A stretch of 49,885 nt of DNA from Chloroflexi bacterium OHK40 (GTDB taxonomy: Bacteria; Chloroflexota; Chloroflexia; Chloroflexales; Chloroflexaceae): NCBI GenBank assembly GCA_004367505.1, contig SFCB01000157.1, forward strand, positions 1-49,885, read 5' to 3'. Below, piece by piece: positions 8,022-15,904 of this stretch. The stretch's first letter is position 1. Each line of letters starts with the position of its first letter. The position numbers were made by a program, and so were the translations under genes. The notes beneath the pieces are model-generated. The model saw nothing but the letters and a program-made list of their open reading frames with translations, was not told where the DNA came from and did no database searches.

Positions 8022-9119
8022 ATGGCGCGCAAGCTAGCGGCTCCAGGGCTTTCTATTGCGCTGTTCGCGCTGGTACTAGCCCAGTTCGTCAGCCTGCGCC
8101 TGCCCCGCCCGCTCACCCTCCCGCCCCAGCAAGTGGTCGCCACACGCAACCCGCTCGTCGGTGTGCACACCCGGCTGACCGGTGTAGGTGACGAGGGCTA
8201 CGTGCGGCGCACGCTTGAGCAGGTGCGCGAGCTCGGGTCGCCCTGGATTGTCGAGCTCTTCCCCTGGGCCTACGTACAGCCTCGCTCACGCTACGGTTAC
8301 GACTGGGCCGGCGCAGACATGGTGATCGCCCACGCCCGCCGCCAGGGTCTCACCATCGTGGCCCGGCTCGACCTGGTGCCCGCCTGGGCGCGCCCGCCCG
8401 GCAGCACCGACCGGCACCTCGACCCGGAGCATTACGCCGACTACGCCGCCTTTGTGGCCGCTTTCGCGGCGCGCTACGGCCCCCTTGGCGTACGCCACCT
8501 GGTGATCTGGAACGAGCCCAACCTCAGCTTCGAGTGGGGTGAGCGCCCGCCCGACCCGGGGGCCTATGCCGCTCTACTCAAGGTCGTCTACCCGGCCGTG
8601 AAGGCCGTCGCTCCCGACGCGATCGTGATCGCCGGGGCGCTCTCGCCCGGAAGTTCGCTGGACGGCGGGCGCACACGCATGGACGACATGCAGTACCTCG
8701 CCTCGCTCTACGACGCGGAGGCAGGCCCATTCTTCGATATGTGGGCCGTCCACGCTTATGGCGGCCAGGAGCCACCCGGGGCCGCTCCAGCGCCGGAGAA
8801 GGTGAACTTTCGCCGCATCGAACTGGTACGCGCCCTGATGGACCGTAGCGGCGATGCCGGTAAGCCCATCATCGTCACCGAGGGCGGCTACAACGACCAC
8901 CCCCGCTGGAGCGCGGCGGTGCGCCCCGCCGACCGCATCCGCTGGACGATCGCCACCTACGAGCAGGCACGCCGCTACCCCTGGCTGGAGGCCGTTGCGC
9001 TCTGGCAGTTCTCCACACCCTTCTCCACGCGCTCCTACCCCGATGCCTGGAACTTCGTCGCCCCCGACGGCACTCCCCGCGCGATCTACCACGCCGTCCG
9101 CGAGTACACCCAACCGTGA
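8022..9119 (+). CDS. clan GH-A glycoside hydrolase-like exported protein
   Basis: The protein has 365 residues with an N-terminal hydrophobic segment (about 9-27, an uncleaved anchor or signal peptide) followed by a TIM-barrel glycosidase domain. The clan-A catalytic pair is visible: IWNEPN gives the acid/base Glu165 after strand 4, and VTEGGY gives the nucleophile Glu287 after strand 7. The HAYGG segment (244-248) fits strand 6. The overall look is closest to GH5/GH39-like or xylanase/cellulase-like proteins of unknown specificity that are frequent in Chloroflexota. Its likely place is outside the membrane, trimming glycans or exopolysaccharide. Only a weak AGG-type SD is present, and no carbohydrate-binding module is seen. 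Confidence 0.78.
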   Translation: MARKLAAPGLSIALFALVLAQFVSLRLPRPLTLPPQQVVATRNPLVGVHTRLTGVGDEGYVRRTLEQVRELGSPWIVELFPWAYVQPRSRYGYDWAGADMVIAHARRQGLTIVARLDLVPAWARPPGSTDRHLDPEHYADYAAFVAAFAARYGPLGVRHLVIWNEPNLSFEWGERPPDPGAYAALLKVVYPAVKAVAPDAIVIAGALSPGSSLDGGRTRMDDMQYLASLYDAEAGPFFDMWAVHAYGGQEPPGAAPAPEKVNFRRIELVRALMDRSGDAGKPIIVTEGGYNDHPRWSAAVRPADRIRWTIATYEQARRYPWLEAVALWQFSTPFSTRSYPDAWNFVAPDGTPRAIYHAVREYTQP

Positions 9120-9349
9120 GCGAGCAGGGGGCGGAACACCCGGCGAACGTGCAACTCTGGCCCCCGCCCGCGCCCTGAAGCCCCGCATCGGTAAGCGCAG
9201 GCCGCTGAAGCGCCCAGCCCTCGCATGCGCGGCGGGCGACGTTCATGATCATCCACCGCACCCGGCTTACGCACGTTGTCCCTGTACGCCAGTGGTATAA
9301 TCGAGCCCGGTCACCCTCTGGTTCCAGCAAGCAACGTCGAGGAGCGTGC
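9120..9349. other. intergenic region upstream of the aminotransferase
   Basis: No gene is seen. The sequence is GC-rich until the last 60 bases, which carry the TGG-TATAAT promoter at 9293-9301 and the GGAG ribosome binding site at 9341. Confidence 0.4.
9293..9301 (+). promoter_or_regulatory. extended -10 TGGTATAAT of the aminotransferase gene
   Basis: TG-G-TATAAT with a perfect hexamer, 48 bases upstream of the ATG at 9350. The -35 position holds nothing close to TTGACA, so the TG extension probably compensates. Confidence 0.6.
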
Positions 9350-10552
9350 ATGAAGACGGAATACCGGCTCGCCCGGCGCGTGGCGCAGCTCGAGCCCTCG
9401 GCCACCGCAGCGATGAACGCCCGCGTGCAGCAGATGCGCGCCGAGGGCATCGGTGTGATCTCCTTCAGTGTTGGCGAGCCCGACTTTAACACCCCCACGC
9501 CGATCAAGGACGCGGCGATCGACGCGATCCACCAGAACCACACGCACTATACCCCCACGGGCGGCATCGCCGAACTGCGCAAAGCCGTGGCTGCCCGGGT
9601 CAGCCGCGACCAGGGCGTGAGCTACGGGGTGGGCCAGGTAACGGTGACGGCCGGCGCGAAGGAGGGGCTCTACCTGGCCTTCCAGGCCCTCTGTGACGAG
9701 GGCGACGAGGTGGTGGTGCCCGCGCCTTACTGGGTGAGCTATGTCGAGCAGGCCCGGCTCGCCGGGGCCACGGCCATCACACCGGAGACGAGCGAAGCCA
9801 GCGGCTTTAAGCTCACGCCGGAGCAACTCCGCGCGGTGATCAGCCCCCGCACCCGGGTGATCGTGCTCAACTCGCCCTCCAATCCCACCGGCGCGGTCTA
9901 CAGTGCCGACGAGCTGCAAGCCCTCGCCGCCGTCGTGCGCGAGAGCGACGCGATCGTGATCGCCGACGAGATCTACGACGCGATCAGCTACGTGGACTAC
10001 GCCCGCTGGCTGCGGGTGGCCCCCGATCTCGCCGACCGCACGCTGATCGTCAATGGGGCCGCCAAGGCCTACGCGATGACGGGCTGGCGGGTCGGATACG
10101 TGGCTGGTCCCCAGCCGATCATCACCGCGATCAAGGACATCCAGAGCCATACGAGCACCCACACGGCCTCGATCGCCCAGTACGCGGCCCTGGCCGCGTA
10201 CTCGCCGAGCGACGCTATTGAGCAGTCGGTCCGCGAGATGGCGGCCGCCTTCCGCCGGCGCCGAGACCTGATCATCGAGTTGCTCACCGAGATCCCCGGG
10301 GTGCGCTGCACCATCCCGGATGGCGCCTTCTACGTCTTCCCGAACGTCACCGGGCTGCTGGGCCGCCCCCTGAAGAATGGCCAGGTCTGCGCCACCAGCG
10401 AGGAGCTGAACACCTACCTCCTGGACCAGGCCCACATCGCGTGCGTGAGCGGCGAGGCCTTCGGCGCACCCGGGTATCTGCGCCTCTCCTACGCCACCAG
10501 CGATGAGGAGATCGTCGAGGGGATGCGCCGCTTCCGCGACTCGCTCAGCTGA
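9350..10552 (+). CDS. aspC: aspartate aminotransferase family (class I, PLP)
   Basis: A PLP-dependent aminotransferase of 400 residues, of the prokaryotic 1-beta (thermophile-type) aspartate aminotransferase group. It interconverts aspartate/2-oxoglutarate and oxaloacetate/glutamate; some relatives also take prephenate or aromatic acids. Motifs are FSVGEPDFNTP (39-49), YTPTGG, NSPSNPTG (Asn178), ADEIYD and NGAAKAYAMTGWR, which contains the Schiff-base lysine Lys239. The C-terminal LRLSYA supplies the substrate carboxylate-binding arginine. The ATG at 9350 has GGAG six bases upstream. An in-frame extension to 9245 has no SD and is rejected. The PfkB kinase gene follows after 57 bp on the same strand. 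Confidence 0.9.
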   Translation: MKTEYRLARRVAQLEPSATAAMNARVQQMRAEGIGVISFSVGEPDFNTPTPIKDAAIDAIHQNHTHYTPTGGIAELRKAVAARVSRDQGVSYGVGQVTVTAGAKEGLYLAFQALCDEGDEVVVPAPYWVSYVEQARLAGATAITPETSEASGFKLTPEQLRAVISPRTRVIVLNSPSNPTGAVYSADELQALAAVVRESDAIVIADEIYDAISYVDYARWLRVAPDLADRTLIVNGAAKAYAMTGWRVGYVAGPQPIITAIKDIQSHTSTHTASIAQYAALAAYSPSDAIEQSVREMAAAFRRRRDLIIELLTEIPGVRCTIPDGAFYVFPNVTGLLGRPLKNGQVCATSEELNTYLLDQAHIACVSGEAFGAPGYLRLSYATSDEEIVEGMRRFRDSLS

Positions 10553-10609
10553 TTCGGTGGGGGCCAGGAAGGTGGCGAGGGGCGGCGCAGGCGAGGGGTT
10601 GGATCACCA

Positions 10610-11596
10610 ATGACGGATCTCGCCGCTATCGTCCCACGGTTCGCTGGCATCGCCGTGCTCGTCGTGGGAGACGTGACGCTCGACGAGTACCTGTACGGCC
10701 GGGCCACGCGCCTCTCTCGCGAGGCGCCAGTTCCGGTACTCGAGCTACAGCGTCGCGAGATCATCCTCGGCGGGGCAGCCAACCCGGCCCGCAACGTAGT
10801 GGCCCTGGGCGGGCGCGCCATCCAGGTGGGGCTCGTTGGGAACGACCCGGAGGGCGAGCAGGTACGCGCGCTCTGCGCTGCGGCGCACATCCACACCGCT
10901 GGCCTGGTTGTCTCGCCGGGGCGCCCCACAACCCGCAAGACGCGCATTCTCGCCGAAGAGGCCCCGCGCCTGCCCCAGCAGGTAGCCCGACTGGACCGTC
11001 TGGAGCGCGCGCCACTGGCGCCCGCAGAGGAGGCACAGGTGCTCGCGGCGCTGGAGGCCCAGGCCCCGCGCGCGGCGGCGGTGCTCTGCTCGGACTACCA
11101 GCTCGGTCTGCTCACGCCACGGGTCGTCGCGCGGGTGCGCGAGCTTTGCCGGGCCAGCGGCGCACTTTTCTGTGTGGACGCCCAGGGAAACTCACGCTAC
11201 TACACCGGCGCCGACCTGTTCCGCTGCAATGACCGCGAGGCCGAGGCCGCGCTAGGCATGCCCTTGCGCACGGAGGCCGACTTCGTCAACGGCGTTGGCC
11301 GGCTGCGGGCCGAGCTCGGGGCACGGCTGGTGATCGTGACGCGGGGGCCACATGGCCTCTCGCTGGAGGGCGAAGGGGTAGGCTACCGGCACATCCCGGC
11401 GATGCAGGTGAGCGAGGTCTACGACACCACAGGCGCGGGAGACACCTTCGTAGCAGTCGCGACACTCGCCCTGGCGGCCGGGGTTGACCCACTGGCGGCC
11501 GCGCACCTGGCCAACGGGGCGGCGGCCCTGGTGGTGCGCCGGGTTGGCAACGCCGTCGTGACGCCCACCGAGCTCATGGCTGCCGTAAACGCATAG
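10610..11596 (+). CDS. PfkB-family sugar kinase, heptose-7-phosphate kinase-like (RfaE1/HldE N-domain type)
   Basis: A ribokinase-fold kinase of 328 residues. The N-terminal GDVTLDEYLYG with APVPVL and the GGAANPARNVVALGG stretch are typical of the ADP-heptose pathway kinase RfaE domain I, which phosphorylates D-glycero-D-manno-heptose 7-phosphate at C1. The C-terminal PfkB signature DTTGAGDTF supplies the catalytic base Asp278 and anion hole. The cytidylyltransferase half of HldE is absent, so this is a single-domain enzyme. Chloroflexota lack ordinary lipopolysaccharide, so the product may feed glycan or glycoprotein sugars, or the enzyme may use another sugar phosphate. It is followed at once by a perfect 10-bp hairpin. 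The SD is weak. Confidence 0.82.
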   Translation: MTDLAAIVPRFAGIAVLVVGDVTLDEYLYGRATRLSREAPVPVLELQRREIILGGAANPARNVVALGGRAIQVGLVGNDPEGEQVRALCAAAHIHTAGLVVSPGRPTTRKTRILAEEAPRLPQQVARLDRLERAPLAPAEEAQVLAALEAQAPRAAAVLCSDYQLGLLTPRVVARVRELCRASGALFCVDAQGNSRYYTGADLFRCNDREAEAALGMPLRTEADFVNGVGRLRAELGARLVIVTRGPHGLSLEGEGVGYRHIPAMQVSEVYDTTGAGDTFVAVATLALAAGVDPLAAAHLANGAAALVVRRVGNAVVTPTELMAAVNA

Positions 11597-11618
11597 CGAC
11601 GCCGCAGTGCGGCGTCGC
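11596..11618. terminator. hairpin between the PfkB kinase and STAS genes
   Basis: A perfect inverted repeat GCGACGCCGC / GCGGCGTCGC with a three-base loop (AGT). It begins on the last base of the kinase stop codon. No T-run follows. It lies between convergent genes, so it could end transcription from both sides. Confidence 0.6.
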
Positions 11619-11694
11619 CGAAGAACAATCTGTATGGCCGGGAAGGGGTGGGGGAGCCCCACCAGCCGGCTACTGAGCGGGGCAAAGGATGCGA

Positions 11695-12063
11695 TCAGGC
11701 GGCAGCGAGGCGCCGAAAACCGGCGAGCGCCTCTTCTTCGTCCTGGTAGATCTCCGCATACTGGGCCAGGCCAACCATGCGGAAAATCTTCTGGAAGTGC
11801 TGCGATAGACCGCTCACGGCAAGTTTCTGGTTATTGCGGTTGACCTCGGTAACGATCCCGATCAGAATCGCGATGCCCGCGCTGTTGATATAGTCGTTCT
11901 GGCGGAAGTTCAACAGCACAAACCGGGCGCCCTTGTTGGTCACCTCGCGATAGGCGCCATTGATCTTCTCCTCGGCAAAGGTTGTCACATCGCCGAACAG
12001 ATCAATGATCGCCACACCATCCCGCTCGCGGGTGCTCACTGTCAGCTCATCTTCCAGCATCAT
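11695..12063 (-). CDS. STAS-domain anti-sigma factor antagonist
   Basis: A single STAS domain of 122 residues (RsbV/SpoIIAA type). In partner switching the unphosphorylated antagonist binds an anti-sigma kinase and frees its target; the kinase inactivates it by phosphorylating a serine. Here the site is in YINSAGIAIL (Ser61), with Asn in place of the commoner Asp before it. The start at 12063 is chosen because GGAGG lies five bases upstream; an ATG follows directly at 12060. Longer frames to 12078 or 12138 have no SD. It is the last of three minus-strand genes, after two anti-sigma kinases that are its probable partners. The gap to the preceding gene is 114 bp. Confidence 0.9.
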   Translation of the reverse strand: MMLEDELTVSTRERDGVAIIDLFGDVTTFAEEKINGAYREVTNKGARFVLLNFRQNDYINSAGIAILIGIVTEVNRNNQKLAVSGLSQHFQKIFRMVGLAQYAEIYQDEEEALAGFRRLAAA

Positions 12064-12177
12064 GCGCTCCTCCAGCATATCGGCAGCCGTCAAGCGACGA
12101 CAGCGTGGATCATTTCCGTGTCCCGCCTCGCGGTTCAAACACGCGAACGGGCAGGGGCCCGCAGGATGAGCAGCGGG

Positions 12178-12639
12178 CTACCGCTGCAGTGCCGGCGTTG
12201 GCCGGCGGTAGAACGCAAAACGAAAGCAATTCCCGGTACCATGCCGGGGCACGAAGCCCGCCTCATCGCAAAGCTGGCTGATCAGCATCAGGCCCATGCC
12301 ACGCAGCGATCCGAGGCCCGCAATCTTCTCCGTGATGCTCAGCGGCTCACCCTTTGGAGCAAATGCATTCACACCCTGGTCCACCACCTCGATAATCAAC
12401 TGCTCCTCCTCGAAACGGCAGAAGATCTGCACGCGCAGCCCGGGCTTAAGCAAGTTCCCGTGCTCGATCGCGTTAATGCAGGCCTCGCTCAGCGCGGTCT
12501 TCAGATCCTCGAGCCGATCGGGGCTAATGCCGAGCCGGCGGGCAAAGGCGGCCACCGCGTCACGGGCGATCACCTCGTAGCCAAGCTCGCTTGGGAGCGT
12601 GAGTTCCATGCTCATCTGGGTGGGGGACGGCGTGCTCAT
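12178..12639 (-). CDS. anti-sigma regulatory factor, RsbW-like serine kinase (copy 2)
   Basis: A GHKL/HATPase fold of 153 residues. The N-box is LSEACINAIEHGN, the G1 box VVDQGVN and the G2 box GLGSLRGMGLMLI. RsbW/SpoIIAB-type proteins bind and silence a sigma factor or other target and phosphorylate STAS antagonists. The start codon overlaps the stop codon of the upstream kinase gene by four bases (ATGA), so translation is probably coupled. The two kinases are paralogues: both share a GYE..A..A...ARR.G pattern and the NAIEHGN box. The retained N-box Glu/Asn and G1 Asp suggest that ATP binding is intact. Confidence 0.9.
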   Translation of the reverse strand: MSTPSPTQMSMELTLPSELGYEVIARDAVAAFARRLGISPDRLEDLKTALSEACINAIEHGNLLKPGLRVQIFCRFEEEQLIIEVVDQGVNAFAPKGEPLSITEKIAGLGSLRGMGLMLISQLCDEAGFVPRHGTGNCFRFAFYRRPTPALQR

Positions 12640-13094
12640 TGTTCGAGATGGATGACCATACGGACCTGGTTGCCCCCGCTCGGGGCGGTGGTAAACTCAA
12701 CCTCGTCCATCAACTCGCGGATCAGCCAGATCCCCCAGCCGCCCTTGTCCTCGCGCTCAAAGGCGTCTTCGATCTTTGGCTCCGGGGTGGTGCACTCCTG
12801 ATCAAGCTGTTTACGGCCCTGGTCGGCCACGTGGACGATCAACTCATCGGCACGGGCAGTGAGGAGCACGACCACCTTCATCGCGGCATCGTGCTGATTG
12901 CCGTGTTCGATTGCATTCGTCACCGCCTCACTGATCGCCGTCTTCAACGACTCAACCCGGTCCGCATGAAAACCCATGCGCCGGGCGAGAGAGGAGGCCG
13001 TATCCATCGCGACACGCTCGTAGCCAAGCTTGCTCGGCAGCCGCAGCTCGATCACCTTTTCCACAGGTTCACGCCGGGTGGTATCGTCGCTCAT
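12636..13094 (-). CDS. anti-sigma regulatory factor, RsbW-like serine kinase (copy 1)
   Basis: 152 residues, with N-box ISEAVTNAIEHGN, G1 box VADQGRK and G2 box DKGGWGIWLI. It is the first gene of the three-gene partner-switching operon and overlaps the second kinase by four bases. Compared with copy 2 it has a longer insert between the G1 and G2 boxes (about residues 93-118). No sigma factor, PP2C phosphatase (RsbU/RsbP) or sensor is adjacent, so input and target are encoded elsewhere. The likely promoter is the extended -10 at 13226-13234, and the leader of about 130 bases carries an 8+1+8 palindrome. Confidence 0.9.
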   Translation of the reverse strand: MSDDTTRREPVEKVIELRLPSKLGYERVAMDTASSLARRMGFHADRVESLKTAISEAVTNAIEHGNQHDAAMKVVVLLTARADELIVHVADQGRKQLDQECTTPEPKIEDAFEREDKGGWGIWLIRELMDEVEFTTAPSGGNQVRMVIHLEQ

Positions 13095-13182
13095 GCCCTT
13101 GGTACCTGTGCCAGTACGATGATCGCTGCGGAGCAGCGTGATGCGATCGACAAGTCATTTAAAACAGTAAAGCTGCCTCGCG

Positions 13183-13199
13183 CAACACGGTCCGTGTTG
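13183..13199. promoter_or_regulatory. 17-bp palindrome in the leader of the anti-sigma operon
   Basis: CAACACGG-T-CCGTGTTG is a perfect 8+1+8 inverted repeat. It lies about 20-36 bases downstream of the transcription start predicted from the TGC-TATCAT box. It could be a repressor operator or a small mRNA hairpin. A single-base centre suits a DNA-binding dimer better than a hairpin loop. Confidence 0.5.
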
Positions 13200-13225
13200 T
13201 GCCAGGCTGCCCATCCCACGGGGGA

Positions 13226-13234
13226 ATGATAGCA
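13226..13234 (-). promoter_or_regulatory. extended -10 TGCTATCAT of the anti-sigma operon
   Basis: The minus strand reads TGC-TATCAT (five of six matches plus the TG extension), with no good -35. The first start codon is at 13094. Confidence 0.5.
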
Positions 13235-13286
13235 CAGAGCGTGAAATGCGCGCAATAGGACGGAAGTTCGATACGATCTATGACCA

Positions 13287-14840
13287 TTACAATGGAATAT
13301 TGCCATGTTTGCGCGCGGGCATACTCTGGCGCTTGGTACGCGCGAGCCCGAGCGCCTTGATCAGGGCCGGCCGGGTCTCCCGGGGCTCGATCACGGCATC
13401 GATATAGCCGCGCTCGGCCGCGACATAGGGGTTGGCAAAACGATTCTGGTAATCTTCTACCAGTTCCGCAAGCCGCTGCTGCTGGTCGGCGGCCTCCGCC
13501 AGCTCCTTGCGGAAGATGATCCGCACGGCGGCATCGACCCCCATCACAGCGATCTCGGCGGTCGGCCAGGCGAAGTTGAAGTCGGCCCGGATATGTTTGG
13601 AGGCCATCACGTCATAGGCGCCACCGTAGGCCTTGCGGGTGATCACGGTGAGCTTGGGCACGGTCGCCTCGCAGTAGGCGTAGAGCAGCTTGGCGCCGTG
13701 CCGGATGATCCCGCCATACTCCTGCTGGGTGCCCGGTAAGAAGCCCGGCACGTCCACGAAGGTCACCAGCGGGATGTTGAACGCATCGCAGAAGCGCACA
13801 AAGCGGGCGCCCTTGACCGAACTGTCGATATCGAGCGTGCCAGCGAGGTGCATCGGCTGGTTGCCCACCACGCCCACCACGTGCCCATCGAGGCGGGCGA
13901 AGCCGATCACCAGGTTGCGGGCCCAGTAGGGTTGCACCTCGAAGAAGAAGCCATCGTCGACAACCGACTCGATGACGCTGATCATGTCGTAGGCTTTGCG
14001 CGGGTTGTCGGGGATGAGGGTTTGCAGCGACTCGTCCATCCGCTCGGGGCTATCGACCGGCGCGAGGTAGGGCGGGTCGTCGAGGTTATTTGGCGGGAGG
14101 AAGGAGAGCAACGTGCGCAACTGCTCGAAACACTCCTCCTCGCTGTCGGCGGCGAAGTGAGCCACGCCACTGCGGGTATTGTGGGTCATAGCACCACCAA
14201 GCTCCTCGAAACCCACCTCCTCGCCAGTAACCGTCTTGATCACATCGGGGCCGGTGATGAACATCTGGCTGGAGCCCTTGACCATCAAGATGAAGTCCGT
14301 CATCACCGGCGAATAGACAGCACCGCCGGCGCAAGGGCCGGCGATGATCGAGAGTTGCGGGATCACGCCGCTGCTGAGCACATTGCGGTAAAAGATCTCG
14401 GCATAGCCGCCCAGGCTCACGACGCCCTCCTGGATGCGCGCCCCGCCCGAATCGTTGATGCCGATGCATGGGACGCCCATCCGCAGCGCCAGATCCATCA
14501 CCTTGGTGATCTTCTCGGCGAAGACTTCGCCGAGGCTACCGCCGAAGACGGTGAAGTCCTGGGAGAAGAGGCACACGGGGCGCCCGGCGATCGTCCCGTG
14601 GCCAGTGATCACCCCGTCGCCCAGAGGCTTGCGGCGCTCCATGCCGAAGGCCGAGGTCCGATGGACGGCAAAGGCGTCGAGCTCGACGAAGGAGCCCGGG
14701 TCGAGCAGTTGCTCGATCCGCTCGCGGGCGGTGAGTTTCCCGCGCTCGTGCTGCCTGGCGATGGCCTGGGGGTCGCCGGCCAGGGCCTGCTCACGCCGCC
14801 GCCGCAGGGCCGCGATCTTCTCCGCAGTCGTCTGTGACAT
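13287..14840 (-). CDS. pccB: propionyl-CoA/acyl-CoA carboxylase, carboxyltransferase (beta) subunit
   Basis: A biotin-dependent carboxyltransferase of 517 residues that moves CO2 from carboxybiotin to propionyl-CoA (or acetyl-CoA) to give methylmalonyl-CoA. It has the two crotonase-fold halves. Landmarks are [17 protein letters not shown], the first oxyanion segment [13 protein letters not shown] followed by [12 protein letters not shown], and the second, [14 protein letters not shown], followed by [13 protein letters not shown]. The length and the GDGVITGHG and [12 protein letters not shown] stretches fit PccB rather than AccD. In phototrophic Chloroflexia this activity belongs to the 3-hydroxypropionate bicycle, but it also serves propionate oxidation. 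The start at 14840 has GAGGAAGG upstream; a longer frame to 15167 overlaps the glycosyltransferase gene and is rejected. No biotin carboxylase gene is adjacent. Confidence 0.92.
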   Translation of the reverse strand: MSQTTAEKIAALRRRREQALAGDPQAIARQHERGKLTARERIEQLLDPGSFVELDAFAVHRTSAFGMERRKPLGDGVITGHGTIAGRPVCLFSQDFTVFGGSLGEVFAEKITKVMDLALRMGVPCIGINDSGGARIQEGVVSLGGYAEIFYRNVLSSGVIPQLSIIAGPCAGGAVYSPVMTDFILMVKGSSQMFITGPDVIKTVTGEEVGFEELGGAMTHNTRSGVAHFAADSEEECFEQLRTLLSFLPPNNLDDPPYLAPVDSPERMDESLQTLIPDNPRKAYDMISVIESVVDDGFFFEVQPYWARNLVIGFARLDGHVVGVVGNQPMHLAGTLDIDSSVKGARFVRFCDAFNIPLVTFVDVPGFLPGTQQEYGGIIRHGAKLLYAYCEATVPKLTVITRKAYGGAYDVMASKHIRADFNFAWPTAEIAVMGVDAAVRIIFRKELAEAADQQQRLAELVEDYQNRFANPYVAAERGYIDAVIEPRETRPALIKALGLARTKRQSMPARKHGNIPL

Positions 14841-14913
14841 GTTGGCCTTCCTCAAAGGCCGGTGCACCGACTGGCCGATGCGCCGGCCACACACAGGGCG
14901 ACACAATAGCCGT

Positions 14914-15690
14914 CTAGCCGCGCCCATAGCGCGCCACGGCCCATACGAACCGTGGCACCGCATCGATGATCCGGGGTAGGCGCGCGGGCTGGCGGAGCAG
15001 GCGGTAGAGCCACTCCAGCCCCAGCCGCCGCATCCAGCGGGGCGAGCGCGGCACCCGGCCCGAGAGATAGTCGAGGGCGCCGCCCACGCCCATCGCCACC
15101 GGCACCTCCAGGTAGGGCTGATTGCGGGCGATCCAGAGCTCCTGGCGGGGATGCCCAAAGGCGACAAGCAAGATATCGGGCCGGGCAGCGCTGATCAACT
15201 GGCGCAAGAACGGCTCGTGGCGGGGCTGGGGTGAGCCAGCGAAGGTGCCAACCACCAGCAGCCCCGGATAGGCGGCCTGCAGCGTCGCCGCCGCCGCCTC
15301 AGCCACCCCGGGTGCGGCCCCGAGCAGAAACAGCCGGTAGCCCCGGGCCCGGGCCAGCGCCGCCAGACGCCGGCTGAGCTCCACCCCCGTCACCCGACCG
15401 CGAAGCGGCGCGCCGAGATAGCGGGAGGCCAGGAGCAGGCCGACGCCATCGGGCGTACACAGGTCGGCCCTGGCCAGCACGCCGGCAAAGGCGGGATTTC
15501 GGCGGGCCTCCATCACGAACTCCGGGTTGACCGTGCAGATCTGATGCGCTCCCCCCGCGCGGATCATCTCGTCGGCCAGGATCACCGCCTCGTCTTCGAT
15601 CACGTCATCGACCCGCACACCGAGGATCTGCACACTGCGGGGCAGCGGACAGCGAGGGCTGACCTGCGACAACTGTTCGAGCTTTGCCAT
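14914..15690 (-). CDS. WecG/TagA/CpsF family glycosyltransferase (GT26)
   Basis: From ATG 15690 the protein has 258 residues. The family transfers N-acetylmannosamine-type sugars to lipid-linked acceptors in wall teichoic acid, enterobacterial common antigen or exopolysaccharide synthesis. Visible signatures are the N-terminal [41 protein letters not shown], and the highly conserved [15 protein letters not shown] followed by [33 protein letters not shown]. The start has only a weak SD; the frame upstream to 15789 is Arg-rich and crosses the promoter, so it is unlikely. It is transcribed away from aspS and toward pccB (73 bp apart), with which it may share a transcript. Acceptor and sugar are unknown. 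Confidence 0.9.
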   Translation of the reverse strand: MAKLEQLSQVSPRCPLPRSVQILGVRVDDVIEDEAVILADEMIRAGGAHQICTVNPEFVMEARRNPAFAGVLARADLCTPDGVGLLLASRYLGAPLRGRVTGVELSRRLAALARARGYRLFLLGAAPGVAEAAAATLQAAYPGLLVVGTFAGSPQPRHEPFLRQLISAARPDILLVAFGHPRQELWIARNQPYLEVPVAMGVGGALDYLSGRVPRSPRWMRRLGLEWLYRLLRQPARLPRIIDAVPRFVWAVARYGRG

Positions 15691-15772
15691 GATATGCCCG
15701 TCGAACCTTTCCCGAAGCCAGCAACGACGGGGACCGGCGCGAGCAGCGCCAGAGAGCCGGCGACGCCGAAAC

Positions 15773-15778
15773 ATTATA
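15773..15778 (-). promoter_or_regulatory. -10 TATAAT of the WecG-like gene
   Basis: A perfect TATAAT on the minus strand, 82 bases upstream of the start codon, preceded by GCGC rather than TG. It is placed back to back with the aspS promoter 30 bp away. Confidence 0.5.
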
Positions 15779-15805
15779 GCGCAGTACAAAGCCAGCCCAC
15801 TGACG

Positions 15806-15814
15806 TGCTATAAT
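15806..15814 (+). promoter_or_regulatory. extended -10 TGCTATAAT of aspS
   Basis: TG-C-TATAAT with a perfect hexamer and no good -35. The leader to the ATG at 15905 is about 85 bases. Confidence 0.6.
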
Positions 15815-15904
15815 GCCGCGGTTCCTGCGCGGCGCGCAGGCCCTGTGTGGTCACTTGCCAACGCCAGCTATCGTCCGTCGCCCTCGCTACCCTGAGGAGA
15901 GTCT

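Noticed and set aside
14841-15167. Upstream extension of the carboxyltransferase frame
   Set aside because: It overlaps the well-supported WecG-like gene, is Arg/Trp-rich, and the internal ATG at 14840 has a strong SD and the correct family N-terminus.
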